Source: Paramarasmius palmivorus
Taxonomy: Eukaryota > Basidiomycota > Agaricomycetes > Agaricales > Marasmiaceae
DNA length: 64,000 nucleotides
Reading direction: 5' to 3'
NCBI GenBank assembly: GCA_037176845.1
Contig: JAYKXP010000164.1
Location: 30,809 to 94,808, forward strand
In this document: positions 32,813 to 44,527 of the stretch, in pieces
Position numbering within the stretch: the first letter of the stretch is position 1
Layout of the letters: each line of letters begins with the position of its first letter
Translations under genes and position numbers: made by a program
Notes under the pieces: model-generated
What the model saw: only the letters and a program-made list of their open reading frames with translations
Database searches by the model: none
What the model was told of the DNA's origin: nothing

Positions 32813-34200
32813 TGTTGGGTCAATGGTGGGTTACAGTGTGAACGATCGAATGATTGACTAGGATGACCTTATGTTAGATAAGTCAAGCGGGCATTTCGAT
32901 AACGTACTGTATCCCAGCCAGCATCATACCGTGACCTCCACACGACTCATCGTTCCAACGCATCCCAGTCACGGTAAACCTTGATGACAAGCTAAAGATG
33001 GTGCACGGTGAGCAAACCATAATGATATACGACATTGGACGACCTTCCTCGACACCTCTTGTCCTATAGGGAAGAAACCAAGAAAGTATCCGACAATGAC
33101 AGACGTCGAGGACGAAGGTTGAACGTTTGAACAAAGTACGTAACCTGCTCGTGTGGGTTACCTGTGATCATACAATGATGGCGAAGCGCACATTTGGAAT
33201 GGGCAAGAGGTACACACTCGTATAGCGTAACGATTGTCAAGCGCTCGAGCGAGCTGTCGGCACGTCCGATCCGAAGTTCCTAGCCCTAACCCTCGTCCTG
33301 TGCAAGAACTGATTACGTACTTTTTCGCAGCTCTTTCCTCGACGTCCATCACTCCGCTTTTACGCTCCATCGAGACCAGCTTTCTTTTCTGATACTCAGC
33401 ACACAATAACATCCTTCGACATCGACTCAACGGCTGGTTAAGCTTACGAGTTGTTCGATCAACCCTTTTTTTTGCAATAATGAGCTCATGACGAGATAGA
33501 GTCTACGGCTACATCGAGCTGTGAAGAGTTCTGGGTGTCAGGTCCATTTGGATGGAAGGATACACTCGCGGTACGCTGACCAGCTGCGCTCTTGAGCCCT
33601 CTGACAACTTACCTCTTCTAGCTGATTACTCGAAAGGCAAGATCAACGTTAACTTTTGGCACAAGGCTCTCCAGAAACCTCGACGACGGCATCCTCCATA
33701 GTCATATTTCACATGAACTGCGTGTGCAATGGTACGCCAAATTCTCGGGCTCTCTTTTCGTTGGCTGACGTTTCCTACCATCGGTTAGCTACCCAAACCG
33801 GCCCGAATTCACTATGCGCAACTGGAGCACTCACTCCCTCCCACATTGTCGCTTCCTCTTCGACGTCTTCATTGGAAAGTTGAGGCGGTGATGATCGGTT
33901 GAAAAGTATAGTTCTGTTGTGCGCAGGAATGAATAAGGAGAAGCTCAAGGTACATCGGCCAGTTGCGCTCTTGATCCTTCTAACGTAGCTCTTCTAGTCG
34001 ATTTCCCGACAAGCAGGGCCTACCGTCGACGCAAGAACGTTCTCGATGTCATCCTACATGTCCTCCTAACGGCCTCCACGTCTATGCAATTAGACACTGT
34101 ACAGAGTTGCTCCGTTCCTAGCCCTGGAAGACACATTTTCCACCCCCTTCACAGCACACCATGGTCTTTCAACATCCCCCTTCCTTCCATAATACTCGCA
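32813..34200. other. Unassigned, with two direct-repeat segments
   Basis: 33.58-33.65 and 33.96-34.03 kb are diverged copies (both contain GTTGCGCTCTTGA/GCTGCGCTCTTGA and CTCTTCTAG). 33.33-33.40 kb carries, inverted, the GGACGTCGAGGAAAGAG...TACGTAATC end of module R. No gene is supported. Confidence 0.35.
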
Positions 34201-34429
34201 CCCCTCGCTATCCCTTTACTCCATCCTTTGCCCTTGAGCTCATTTCTTTACCTGGGTGCGGAAGTGGCCCCTTTCTCCCAGATGTTACACGAATAGCTGT
34301 GTTTCTTTTTGCCGCAGTTTTCTTTCGGCGATCAGCTACCCGAACGTCCACTACACCGTACCCTGCCCTCAAACTCCGCAGTCGCTTTCGAATATTCCGG
34401 CGCTCCCTCTGTAGGGAACTTGAGGATGG

Positions 34430-35160
34430 GTTCAAGAACCACGAACACTTCGTCCTTCTCCGTCCCTGACCTAAACCTGTCGGACCAAGCCAATTCAACT
34501 CTATTCCTCCAGACCAAAACCAAGGGAAGGACGCTGTTTCCGGGGCTGGTGATGAGGGAGAGTTCGAATGCATCGTGAAAGGCTATCGGTATCTGTTTCT
34601 TCCCCGAACGAGAAAGGTCTGGAATAGAACCGAACCCACGACTCCTCGGCATAACACCTATCCGATCCTATCTGGTCGCAATGTAACCCCAACAGGTATA
34701 CCCCCACCACCGGATGTTCATCTTCAAAAACCAAGGGATTGAGGATCTCGGTTAGCGTACCGTGAAAATTCGGTGTACATCCGTGGAGTAGGACTTCCCG
34801 CTACGAGGTCAGGGTGTTGAAGGGGTATGAACGCTTCGGGAAAGAGGTTTCAGGGGTGAGGCGGGGCGTGTCAAATGGTAATGACGGGGCGAACAGACGA
34901 GCGAGGGGAGTGGAGGGGCGTAGGTAAATGTGTCTTCCAGTTTTGTAGACACCGTAAAACCTTGAAAGAGTTATGGTGAGGATGGGAACGAAAGGTGACT
35001 ACAAGATGATGATGAAGACAGGTGAAATTTTAGCGCATTGACAGCGGTGACTCTGTGTCAGTCAACCCTAGGAAATTGATCGATACGGCCAAAACGAGCA
35101 AGAAGGTGATGGACTTTTGAATGATGGCCGTCAACGTCGACGACAGCCAAATTAAGGTTA
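34430..35160 (-). repeat. Module R, copy 4
   Basis: Shares with copy 3 the CATCGTGAA, GAGGCGGGGCGTGTC and AATGTGTCTTCCAGTTTTG landmarks. Frames on both strands are open for about 100 codons around 34.3-34.65 kb, but none is conserved well enough to call. Confidence 0.45.
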
Positions 35161-35371
35161 TGTCACTGGAATCCCCTCACAGTACATGATATGTTACTCG
35201 ATGTTATAGTGCATTGACTCACATGCCCTGCACATCGATGTCAGTAACGTTACGTACAAACTCCCCTTGAATGTCTTGTCGACCGATCGAGAGACGCAAT
35301 CAGTGGAGTCACGGTGTACAGGCAAGTACTGATCGATACTGATCCCTTTCTAGCACAATAAACACCATCAA

Positions 35372-36460
35372 TCACACTGCAGAAGGATAGCTGGGCGGCA
35401 TCTCCAGAACGCTAGTTATCCCAGCATCAGACTGTGACGGTGGCCTCCAGCCGCTATCGTTGTGATACATCACCCGACGCTCTCGGCGGTGCACTTCCTG
35501 TGCATCTTCTACCTGATCCTCAGCTCCTCGTACTGGTGTAGAGATCGCACCATGCGTTGAGCTGTGATCCTTCGGTGGTGGGGTACGTGTCGGCACCAAA
35601 TGTGAATACGGTGAAATGATGGAATCTCGGACTTGTTGAGCGTTCCCCTGACTCAAGTGCCGGATCCGTCTGAGCAGAATAAATACTGTGAGTATGAGTG
35701 CCACTAAGGACACTGTCCCGATCACGATTCCTACAATGGCTCCAGTCGTAAGGCGTTGGGAAGACATGCTGTGCTCTGCGATTAGATCAGGATAATACGT
35801 GGTAGATTCTGGATTACCTTACTGTGTCTGTTTCGGCGGGTAGCCTCGAATCAGAGGCGATTGGGGTAGTGGAGGACAAAGTTCCAGTCGGGACCATCGG
35901 CAGACGGGATACACTGAAGACACTTGAGTTTGCAATGGTTGTTATGTTCGCCTTTCTTTTATCCAATCATTAGGATTTCCCAAGTCTGGTGTGACGAGGT
36001 TGCTCTTACCCTTCTGTTCTGTCATCCTGGTAGGCACACAGGATATACTCTCTGTGATTCAATGTTAATCGTCATGTATATTAGCAACACTGAAACATAC
36101 CCAATTTTGGCAGCCTGGAAAATGACAGTCCCGTGTTTCCTGCCGTTAATCTCCACTGCTCCTTCAATGGCTTGCATGATACCGGTGTTTGCAATGGGAG
36201 TTGTTTTTCCATATATACAAATGTCGGGAGGATTATACACGACGAGATGAATAGCGATTTTTGTGATTTCCCCTTCAAACCAAGTCCAATTCCCCGCGAC
36301 GTTATTGACATGGTCCACGTCTGCAAACGGAGGAGCAACGATCGAGAATCCTAAGGCATAGAACACGAAGAAAAGGACAGAAGCGATTGTGCTGACAAAG
36401 TTAAGTAGCCGGCTAAGATTCATTACAGTGGTTACTTGATACCTACAAGAATAGTCTCAT
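35372..36460 (-). CDS. Family-1 single-pass surface protein, copy 4 (intact, 282 aa)
   Basis: Five exons in frame (849 bases with stop): 36447-36460, 36101-36391, 36010-36051, 35818-35922, 35372-35768. Signal from a 14-base first exon with donor GTAGGT (MRLFFTIASVLFFVFYALG). Ectodomain NWTWFEGEIT (GDPT replaced by GEIT), FQAAKIG and EYILCAYQD; stalk SVFSVSRLPMVPTGT; helix AIVGIVIGTVSLVALILTVF; tail SIISPYSHLVPTRT, HNDSGWRPPSQSDAG, PPSYPSAV. Most diverged of the four copies in ectodomain and linker, with an extra run after KDHSSTHG. Function as for copies 1 and 3. Confidence 0.85.
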
Positions 36461-36512
36461 TCACTCGGATGCCAGCGGGAAAGTGAGATTTCCTTAGATG
36501 TGATTCAATCAG

Positions 36513-36520
36513 TTTTATAG
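36513..36520 (-). promoter_or_regulatory. TATA-like box of copy 4
   Basis: CTATAAAA on the minus strand about 53 bases upstream of the ATG at 36460. Confidence 0.4.
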
Positions 36521-36529
36521 GTGTACGTC

Positions 36530-37850
36530 CCCGAAGACACTATCAGATCCCAACTATCGATGTCTCGAAAGAATGGATGGTCACATGGAACGGTTACCAC
36601 ACTGAAGGACGGAGAACAAATAATCGAAGATGTATCAAACTTCTTTGACAGTTGTCTTAGTACATGTGAGCTTCCCAGTCATGTACCAACAGATTGTTAT
36701 ATAGCATCCGAACGCACCTTCAGAACATATATGATGAACTTCTCTTTGCTGCACTCCTCTCCCTGCAGTCATTACGCTATTAGTTCGCCTCTGAATCAAT
36801 AGCCCGACTACCGAGCTCCATAGCAATGGCGTAGGAATGTTCAAGAGGGCTCTGAAGCACTAAACATGCGGAGTCGAAGGGATATGGTAACTCCAGATGA
36901 GTAGCATAGTCTTCAATTGGGTTGATTGAAGACATGCAGCGAGGAGATCAGGAAGAAGGAGTGCAATCCAACTGAATGACGTACGACTGAGCGTATTAAC
37001 GTTAGAAATGGCTCTGGGTTGGCGGTTGTTCAAATTCGCTTCCCGACGACAGCTGTCTAGTATCTACGTCGTCAGGACCCCATGATCGCAGCATTGCTAC
37101 GTGATTCTCGAGTCCGAAGAAGCAGGGCATGATGGCACAAGACTCTTCATCACGCGAGTCCTGGTGCTTTATGCCAAGCTAACTCACCAGTGGGACACCA
37201 TTCGAGATGTCGCTGTGATTATCATGAATTGATAATGTTGAAGTTTCAATGACGTGATCTACTATATACTGTGGTCAAATAACATGCTACTACATACTCC
37301 CGATTGGATGAATGGAACCAATCCATCGATTCAGCATCGAATTTTGATCTTGCTATCAGCAAAATTCCCTGAATCAAGTGCAACACCTCGAAATTTGCCA
37401 TGAATCCGCTGCGTTCAATGATCAGCTCTTGGTAAAATCTTGGGATGGCAGAGGTATTCTTAGTAAAGGAGAAGATGGCCTATACTTACTCGGATCAGCG
37501 TTTCTTGACATTGTAGTAGGGGCTACCGGCATAGTCCGAGCCGGTCTAGCGGTCACGTGAGCTCTATCTATGTAGTCATTCCTGTCGTAGCTACCTTTCC
37601 CAATAGCATCCACCGCGTTAGCAGCAGCTAGGGCTTCCTCAGCCCCTCCTGGCCCACTCCAACATCGTGGGATAAGATGCTTTTCAACCAAAGTGCTTCG
37701 CTTCCATCAAATGTCCATTTATGACAGATTGTGATTCGGAAGGACGACTGATTTGGACGACTGGGAGTTATTGCTTTCTCACAATCATCATCCATGGATA
37801 TTCAAAGCATCATTGTGGATAGTTTGCACTGCAGAACGACAATCTCCTCC
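36530..37850. other. No gene recognised
   Basis: 36.55-36.68 kb resembles the DNA upstream of copies 1-3. A minus-strand frame at 37422-37691, rich in Ala and Pro, has no paralogue or domain. Not called. Confidence 0.35.
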
Positions 37851-38076
37851 TTGTCCCTGTATTGTTACGATACCACGAAATCCCCAAACGTGCCCCGGCA
37901 CGGTTCGATCAGTACCTCACCTACAGAGTAGTGTGGAGGTAGATTTCTACGAAGTATAATCAACGGAAATGACATAAAGTGTCGAATCTACAACCGCTTA
38001 CCCGATTCAACCAAGGACTGTCTCCTTGGCGTCACATCTTCGTTGTCTTCATCTTCGACCCATCGAACATCAGGCA

Positions 38077-38394
38077 CTAGTTTATCATCATCATCATTAC
38101 TTCGCTAAATTCATTTTCTGTCAACGTTGGAGATAAGCCACTCCAAAAATGATATTCGTCCTCCGCATACGTATCACATCCATGAACGAAAACTATCTCC
38201 ACATACGCAAAGTCGAGAAAAGAGTCGCAAATGCCTACGTAATTGCTGTTCCGGAATTTTGCTCCGAGTGTCGCCGGCTTCTGAAACAAGAAACAACTAT
38301 AAATTGACCAAGTCCGCTGACTCCGGTGCAGGGCGCCTATTGCCAATGTGACCAGCTCGAGATTGCAGCCGAAAAACGATGTTGAATTCACCAT
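38077..38394 (-). pseudogene. Degraded paralogue of the 24.8-kb small membrane protein
   Basis: Keeps AYVEIVFVHGCDTYAEDEYHF, like AYAEMVPVRRYDMEDVYHF, and a C-terminal ENEFSE, like ESEFHE. The central hydrophobic part is replaced by a sequence containing CTACGTAATTGCTGTTCCGG, the right-end signature of module R. Confidence 0.5.
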
Positions 38395-38689
38395 AGACCT
38401 GAAACAGGGCTCACCCCAATTCTAGTGATTCCCAGAGTATTAGCATCTTTTGTTGATCATGATGTTCAGCATTAATTAGAGCCGCTTCCTCAGTAATAAA
38501 GATGGAAACGGTCATATGAAGGAAGTTTCTTCTTGATACATATCTCCCAATGATAGATGCATCATACAGAAGCGATATAAAGAAGCTGGCTCGTTTGCAG
38601 GTCAATCTGATTTTTTTTCCCCTTTCATACCACCGTGACCTCACTCTTTTCGCCTCATATCCAATTCCCTCCAACAACTCAGCACCAAC

Positions 38690-39670
38690 ATGAGAGTATC
38701 CGTAATTGTCTGTCAGCTCTCAAAAATATTCTTGGGTGCTATAGCCCAAGACGATCGAACAGTAACTTCAGGCAGGTGCAGCGAGTATCATGCTGTTTCT
38801 TTTTGTTAATATCTCTACGGAATTTCTCACAGCTTTCTCATCAGGTCCGACTCGGACTCATTCCGCGGGCTCCAGTACAACCAGTAGTAACCATATTTCC
38901 CATCCAGTTATTTTCTATCTAAACTCATGTTCTCGTTCTAATAACCAGATGGCAGCCCTCTGTCCACCGTGACCTTTCACGACATCGATACCGTAGACAC
39001 GTGTACACCACTTCAGATAGAATGGTGGTTTGACGGTCCAGCCACACCAATCCATCTAACTATCACCGACATTGGCGTCACTCAAGATCCTCCGCCCACG
39101 TCAACTTCGTCGACGTTTACCAATCCAATTGCTGGTGTTGACCCTCGTGTCTATATGTTCCGTACAATAGCCAGTGGAGTTGATCCAAGATCATCCGCCT
39201 TCCTCTGGCCCAAGGTCACGACTCCCCAAGGCTGGTACAGATTATTGGCGACCTTCAACCAACTAGACCGTTCAACTTCCCAACCATTTTCAATGAGTTC
39301 GGGGAGCTTTTTCATACACAACGGCAGTGATATATCATGCTTGGACGAGCTCGCCATCGACCGCACCACAAGCGATACTTTCCCAGTTATATCCAGGTAG
39401 ATCCTAAGTTTCATATGTTGAGCATCGCTTATTATATTCTCCGAAATCAGGACAGCAACCTCTACCATTGCTGACCCAACGAGGTGAGCACAGTGAAAGA
39501 ACAGTATATGTTGTTCTTAGCGCCGGCCAGGCCTTCAACGACACACAAAGCTTCCAAGACCTCAATCATTATCGGAGCAACGCTTGGAGGGGTTTTTGCA
39601 ATAGCTTTGACCGCTACGTTGTTGTATATGTTTTGTATTGATGATCTAAACGTCCAAGAACAGGAATGAA
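38690..39670 (+). pseudogene. Paralogue of gene H, cytoplasmic tail deleted
   Basis: Has signal-like starts (ATG 38690, MRVSVIVCQLSKIFLGAIA, or ATG 38790, MLFLFVNISTEFLTAFSSG), the GTAACC...AACCAG intron, and an uninterrupted ectodomain: FHDIDTVDTCTPLQIEWWF, ITDIGV, WPKVTTPQGWYRLL, FFIHNGSDISC to 39.40 kb. The helix exon (IIIGATLGGVFAIALTATLL, 39.57-39.63 kb) then runs into DDLNVQEQE and a stop. The sequence after it matches gene H's 3' flank, so the basic region, DSGWRP and PPxY were deleted. May encode a membrane protein with almost no cytoplasmic part. Confidence 0.6.
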
Positions 39671-40299
39671 TCTTTGACTGCCATAAACTCATATTTGTGT
39701 CGATTCCACGGATTAAGAGTCGCGTATGGTCTACATGTCTTACAGTCCTTCGAAAGCAAGGTGCCAACGCAATATCGATGAACATCGTGGGCGGACGGTA
39801 AGCCCAATGAGTAGCCAACTCGCTTTCCAGTAGTACGTCAACAAAATATCGCAGCGTCACTTGTTGAATCATTCTGCAATAAAGACCATCTCCGTGTCCT
39901 GACAACCAATGCAACAGCCGAACTCACTACGGAGCATTTTTCAATATCAAGGTTGATAATCACTACAATATCTCAACTGACGATGTGTCTGGCTACGAAA
40001 GATGAATATAAAACGCCTTGAAGGTTGCACTATCTTATGACCTTCTTTTATCTCCCACCTTGCTTTCCCCTGTATTGAGAGTAACTCACCCGTTCGTATA
40101 CGCGTTTACCTCGGCTCTCCAGTCATCGTATCAGAAAGTAAGTTTAGAGAAAATGATATTCATATAGCTAAGGATGACCATCTTTAAAGCGGCATTTCCC
40201 TCACAAATGTCTGGCGACCTAGGATTTTTCGCCGGAAATACCGGAGGACGTGGCGGGGGGGTTGACAGGGACCCCCCGGGACCGTTTGATATTCACAGA

Positions 40300-40954
40300 A
40301 CCTCGAGCGCAAGCTTGACCGCCGTATCATCTCGGTCATTGCCTCCAGGTAGCTCTCTCCGTTTCGTTACCTGGCCTGACTAACGAATAGTCTGCTTGAG
40401 GTTCGACTTCAAAGTCAGAGCAAGCCTCACTCGCTGCCTCGGTTACTCCCGAGGTGCCATCTAGTAGGGTAACGACGAACACCAGCACTGCACCAAATCA
40501 TACCATGATCATCGGTGCCACTGTCGGCTCCATCACCTGCCTCCTCCTTGTCGTGATCTCATTCGTTATATATCGCCGTCGACATCAGTCAAAACGCCAA
40601 ACGAGCCAGAACGTAGTTCACCAGCCTGAAGATGTAATGTCACCATACCCATTGGAAATCCCAGTTCGTGAAAAGACGCGTGCAAGAGATAAGGAGCAAC
40701 GTCTTGGGTTACCGGAGAACCTCGGTTCAGAGGACGAACCACGAGCCCTTGGACCGACCATTGTCGAAGAGCACAGAAGCGCTATTCCATTGACTGGGGC
40801 TCCTCCATTGGTTCCGGAGCCCCAGCCAACACCAATTCGACAGGGAAGATTTCGTCAGCATCAGGACAGCGGGTGGAGGCCCCCACCGCCGCCTTCAGAG
40901 TCTGGGATGAGTGGTCTTATTGATGTTCCGCCACAATATGAGAATGCGGTGTGA
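40300..40954 (+). CDS. Family-1 membrane protein with full PPxY tail, ectodomain not found
   Basis: Exon to about 40348 (HRTSSASLTAVSSRSLPPG) joins in phase to 40401-40954 (stalk STSKSEQ...VTTNTSTAPNH; helix MIIGATVGSITCLLLVVISF, then VIYRRRH; tail with EDVMSPYPLEIPV, EHRSAIPL, RFRQHQDSGWRPPPPPSESG and PPQYENAV). The best-preserved DSGWRP/PPxY tail in the window. I could not find a signal peptide or ectodomain: upstream is a G-rich stretch with an inverted repeat (GGGGGGTTGACAGGGACCCC, about 40.25 kb). Either upstream exons are missed or the ectodomain is lost. The degraded copy is at 28.84 kb. Confidence 0.6.
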
Positions 40955-41399
40955 CAGTGGACTAGATGGTTATATAATTTCTCTGAGGTGGTCAAAAATA
41001 AAGGTATAGTAGGCCTTTGCAATGTTAAATTGCCCAATGGTTAATTTGAGGAATGAATATAGGGTAATAGATACACACCACTCGCCCTTTCATCATGGAA
41101 AGCTTCCTGTTCCCACACATCTCAATCATACATGCCGACAATGACACCGATACTCCCAGCCAATATCCCCATCTAATCTCTGAATGACGACTCTCACTCA
41201 TTCGTTCCATTACCTATCTCATCCTCCGACCGTGCCAAAGACTCCCACATACCCATGCTCACTGATCAAGTACGAACGTAACGTCCCGCGATGCGCAAAG
41301 AATGCCGTGAACGCTCATTATGCGTTCAAGCAGAGGGGTATAAGAGGGGGATATGTGTGGTGTGTGAAGCTCCCGCATGAACTCTTCTCGAGTCCCGCT

Positions 41400-42110
41400 A
41401 CAAGGTCCACTCCCTACCCGAAAGACGACTGTTCTGCAACCAGGCTTAGATCCACCACGCCCCCATCAACTCTTGCTCCACACCCAGCTTGATCTGATCC
41501 GCAAAGCACGACACGAGGCAAAACGAACAATGGAAAAGAGAATGGGTATACGCCCACCCAACGCCGGAGACAAAGGTAGTTTCCCTTCAAATGATGCGGG
41601 GGGCGGGAAGAATGTCGTTTACAGAGCCGTTAGTATTCAGTGGCTGCAGGTACAGGTTCCAGGTGAGGGTAAGGGGAGAATGAAAGTATTGTTCGCGAAC
41701 AAGAGGTGTCGAGGCCATGCTGAATCATAATGATGGGTAAGGCCGTGGGAAGAGTCATGAGCGGGGTCGTGAGAGGGTAAATGACGTAAGAGCGAGGTAG
41801 ATGTTTCTGTGGATTCCTAGACTTCGTGGATCTTCAACCTATAGAGATGAATAAAAATTACAAGATGGTACGGCTCACTGAAAGGTGTCTTCTATCGTAG
41901 CCAACTCATCCGTTCAATCGCCAATATCCTTTTTCTGGTCCTATCTGTTAATTCCTCCATGTCCAAGCGTCGAATCACGAGTCCTAGGGGAGAGTAGGAG
42001 AGGAAGGTGGATGTCGAGGAAAAGCCAAAGAGACCTACGTAATCGCGGTTCCGAAACGAACCTTTCTCCGCTTTTCGCCGGCCCCAGCTGGCCGAACGCC
42101 GAGGTTAGGG
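41400..42110 (-). repeat. Module R, copy 5 (diverged)
   Basis: Right end GGATGTCGAGGAAAAGCC, CCTACGTAATCGCGGTTCCG and TTCGCCGGC matches copies 1-4; the purine-rich part is partly preserved. Plus-strand frames 41377-41730 and 41885-42343 are open but have no support from other copies. Confidence 0.4.
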
Positions 42111-42114
42111 TTGT

Positions 42115-42780
42115 ATTTTGCCCGAGCTGTCCGAGGACATCACCTTCACAAGTGACATCACATCGTCGCCCCGCAACCAACAAGGGTCTAATTCAGGCCC
42201 AATGGTCTATTTTAGGTCTGCTCCTCAAGCTTGCGCTACCTACTCGTTCATCTAAGACTCAGTCAATCTTTGGAGGGATATCGAGTGAGAAAGTCCGAAC
42301 TTTAGAGACTGGTTACTCTATCTCTCGTACTCGGATCTGTTGACTAAAATCACACAACATCAAGTATACAATCTGGGGAGCGCAAGCTCAAGCCTGCTTC
42401 GATGATCATCACAGCGTTGGAATCTCAAATGAAAGTTGCATACTCAGGATAAAGGTCATCAGGTATAGTTTGATGGTCATCCATTCCCCCGTCTTTCCGA
42501 GGTCGAACTCACTTACCCTCATTTAATGGATGGTTTTAGCAATTAAACTCCCAAAAAGTATGCAAAGCATTTTATTGTCAACATCAACCTAAACGACGAT
42601 CACAGCACAAGCCTCTAGAACCTCGAAGCGCGGCCTCGAGAGTGGTCTCTGTCCAGGAGACAGAGGCCGAAAGGACGCGGATTGCACAGTCACTTCTGAG
42701 CGGGAAAGGGATGGCAATGGAACGGATGGAGGCAGGGGTTCTAAAAGCCGTCATGGGAGACTAGATGAAGGAAGATTTTC
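42115..42780. other. No gene recognised
   Basis: Contains a short hairpin (CTCTGTC-CAG-GAGACAGAG, about 42.65 kb). Probably upstream region of the next gene. Confidence 0.3.
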
Positions 42781-42787
42781 AAGTTTA

Positions 42788-43477
42788 TTGCGTACACGTA
42801 TGTCTGCAATCACCGAAATTTTCCCGACAGGCACTACCACGATGAGTATGCTCAGATTCCTCGCCATTACACTACCCAGGGTGCTGACTGACCACAAAGC
42901 TCCAATTAGGTCCCCTACCACAGTAGCCATGCACTCGAGCGATAACAATAGTCCCCTAACGGGATTCAGCATTCCGACAAACTCTAACATTCCGATCTCT
43001 ACCAATCCGGTCACGGATGGTACTAGCGTTCAGACCTCCAACACTATGAGCACGACTTCATCCTCTCCGATATCACGGTCAGTTCAGCCACACTTTACGG
43101 GCTGCGCCACTCATCCCAAGCCCCCTAGCGCGAAGGCTAACTCAAATACACCTCTGATCATTGGTACCACAGTTGGATCTATCGCATTTATTATACTCGG
43201 GGTGATTTCTTTACTGCTATACCGCCGGAGAAAGACTCGTCGATCGGAGGGTATCCACCAAATTCGTGAAGAGGACGATATCCAGGTTGATTCGGCGGAG
43301 GAACATGAAAGCGAGAGGATGCCTACAGGACCAGTCACAACTCAAAATCGAGAGCCGAGGTTTCGACATCACCAGGATAGTGGGTGGAGACCTCGAGATG
43401 TATCTCCGCCGCCACCTTCAGAGTCTGGGCATAGTAACCTCATTCATGTACCACCCGAATATGAGAGTGCGGTATAA
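42788..43477 (+). CDS. Family-1 single-pass membrane protein J (229 aa)
   Basis: One continuous frame. N-terminal part Ser/Thr/Pro-rich (residues 40-120, with STTSSSPISRS and KPPSAKANSN), helix at about residues 122-144 (LIIGTTVGSIAFIILGVISL) followed by YRRRKTRR, acidic REEDDIQVDSAEEHESE, then RFRHHQDSGWRP, PPPPSESG, LIHVPPEYESAV. A typical ectodomain is not evident; the first 40 codons may be an intron-containing 5' end read through. Predicted type I membrane protein with a WW-domain-binding PPEY. Intact tail, no stops. Confidence 0.7.
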   Translation: MRTRMSAITEIFPTGTTTMSMLRFLAITLPRVLTDHKAPIRSPTTVAMHSSDNNSPLTGFSIPTNSNIPISTNPVTDGTSVQTSNTMSTTSSSPISRSVQPHFTGCATHPKPPSAKANSNTPLIIGTTVGSIAFIILGVISLLLYRRRKTRRSEGIHQIREEDDIQVDSAEEHESERMPTGPVTTQNREPRFRHHQDSGWRPRDVSPPPPSESGHSNLIHVPPEYESAV

Positions 43478-43609
43478 TGGTTATTATACCGTTTACAATG
43501 CAGCATATCCCATCACGTTCAGGTATCTGATTCGTAAGCTCGAGAAAGAAAATAGAACGATTCTGGATATCAATGAGGCGCTTATAGAGCGCCGCCTATC
43601 TACAAGATA

Positions 43610-44527
43610 GTCAAACTTTCTACCCAAGGATCAACGAATGCGCATTCATTCCAGCGCAAACATATTACAAACAAAGTCTATATGAAATGTTAAGTGTAAA
43701 TAGGGAATGTGATTGTGCTCCTGTAGGTAGAGCACAAATTCGTTTGAAAAGTATGAAAGAATTGACGTAGGAATTCTAACTCTATCTGCGTGAACGCCCA
43801 GTTGGTAAGGAGAAGTCTAGGCAAGTACACATGCGCAAGTCACAGATAAAAAACGGTGAGACTAATTATTAGTCTAGTGGCGATCGGCGCCATTGAGTAT
43901 TTAGTCCTCCGAAGTTGACCACTTGTAACGGTTTTGGGGATCCTCTGGCCTTAGCTCTGTATTGACAAGCCAGACTATCAGCCATGAAAGGTAAACGTTC
44001 GAGAAATATCTACACCCACCTCCAAAGCGATCATCCCTTCGTTCACTCTCTGGGAGCTCTTCTCTGGGCACGAAAACCATGTGTTTCGCTGTGTATTGAT
44101 AAAAGGTAGAATGCTTGAAGCCACCCATTGTGTATTATTTAAAGCTTGAATAGAGCAACGAGTCATTCTAAAATGACATTGAAACAAAGCAAAATTAGCG
44201 GACAAAGAGACATGAACATTCATGAAAGAGAACGTTAGCGCTTGATTCGGTTATTCCCGAGCGCCCAACGATTTTATTGGTGCCATAATCGTTCATCCTG
44301 ATTTCATCACGACGATACCTTGACTAAAAGATGCATACAAAGCGTCGAGCACCGCCAAGCCGGCGAGAAAGCGAGTAGCGATCGTCTATAGGAATCAAGC
44401 CATAACCTTGGCTTCCTAATCTCAACCGTGACGCTCTCAACAAGGCGTTGTGCTACACGAATGTACCGTGCAGTCTTACTAGGATGTCTTTCTTTTATGA
44501 AGTTATAAATAAACAAAATGTTATATT
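43610..44527. other. No gene recognised
   Basis: AT-rich spacer between the convergent genes J and D. Short frames only. Confidence 0.35.

Larger units (their letters stand above)
37860..41000. repeat. Duplicated block 2, right copy (matches 24.6-29.6 kb)
   Basis: Same order as the left copy: remnant of the small membrane protein (38.08-38.39 kb), gene H paralogue, flank, and the family-1 gene of 40.3 kb. The left copy keeps the small membrane protein but has a broken version of the last gene; the right copy shows the reverse. Confidence 0.65.
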
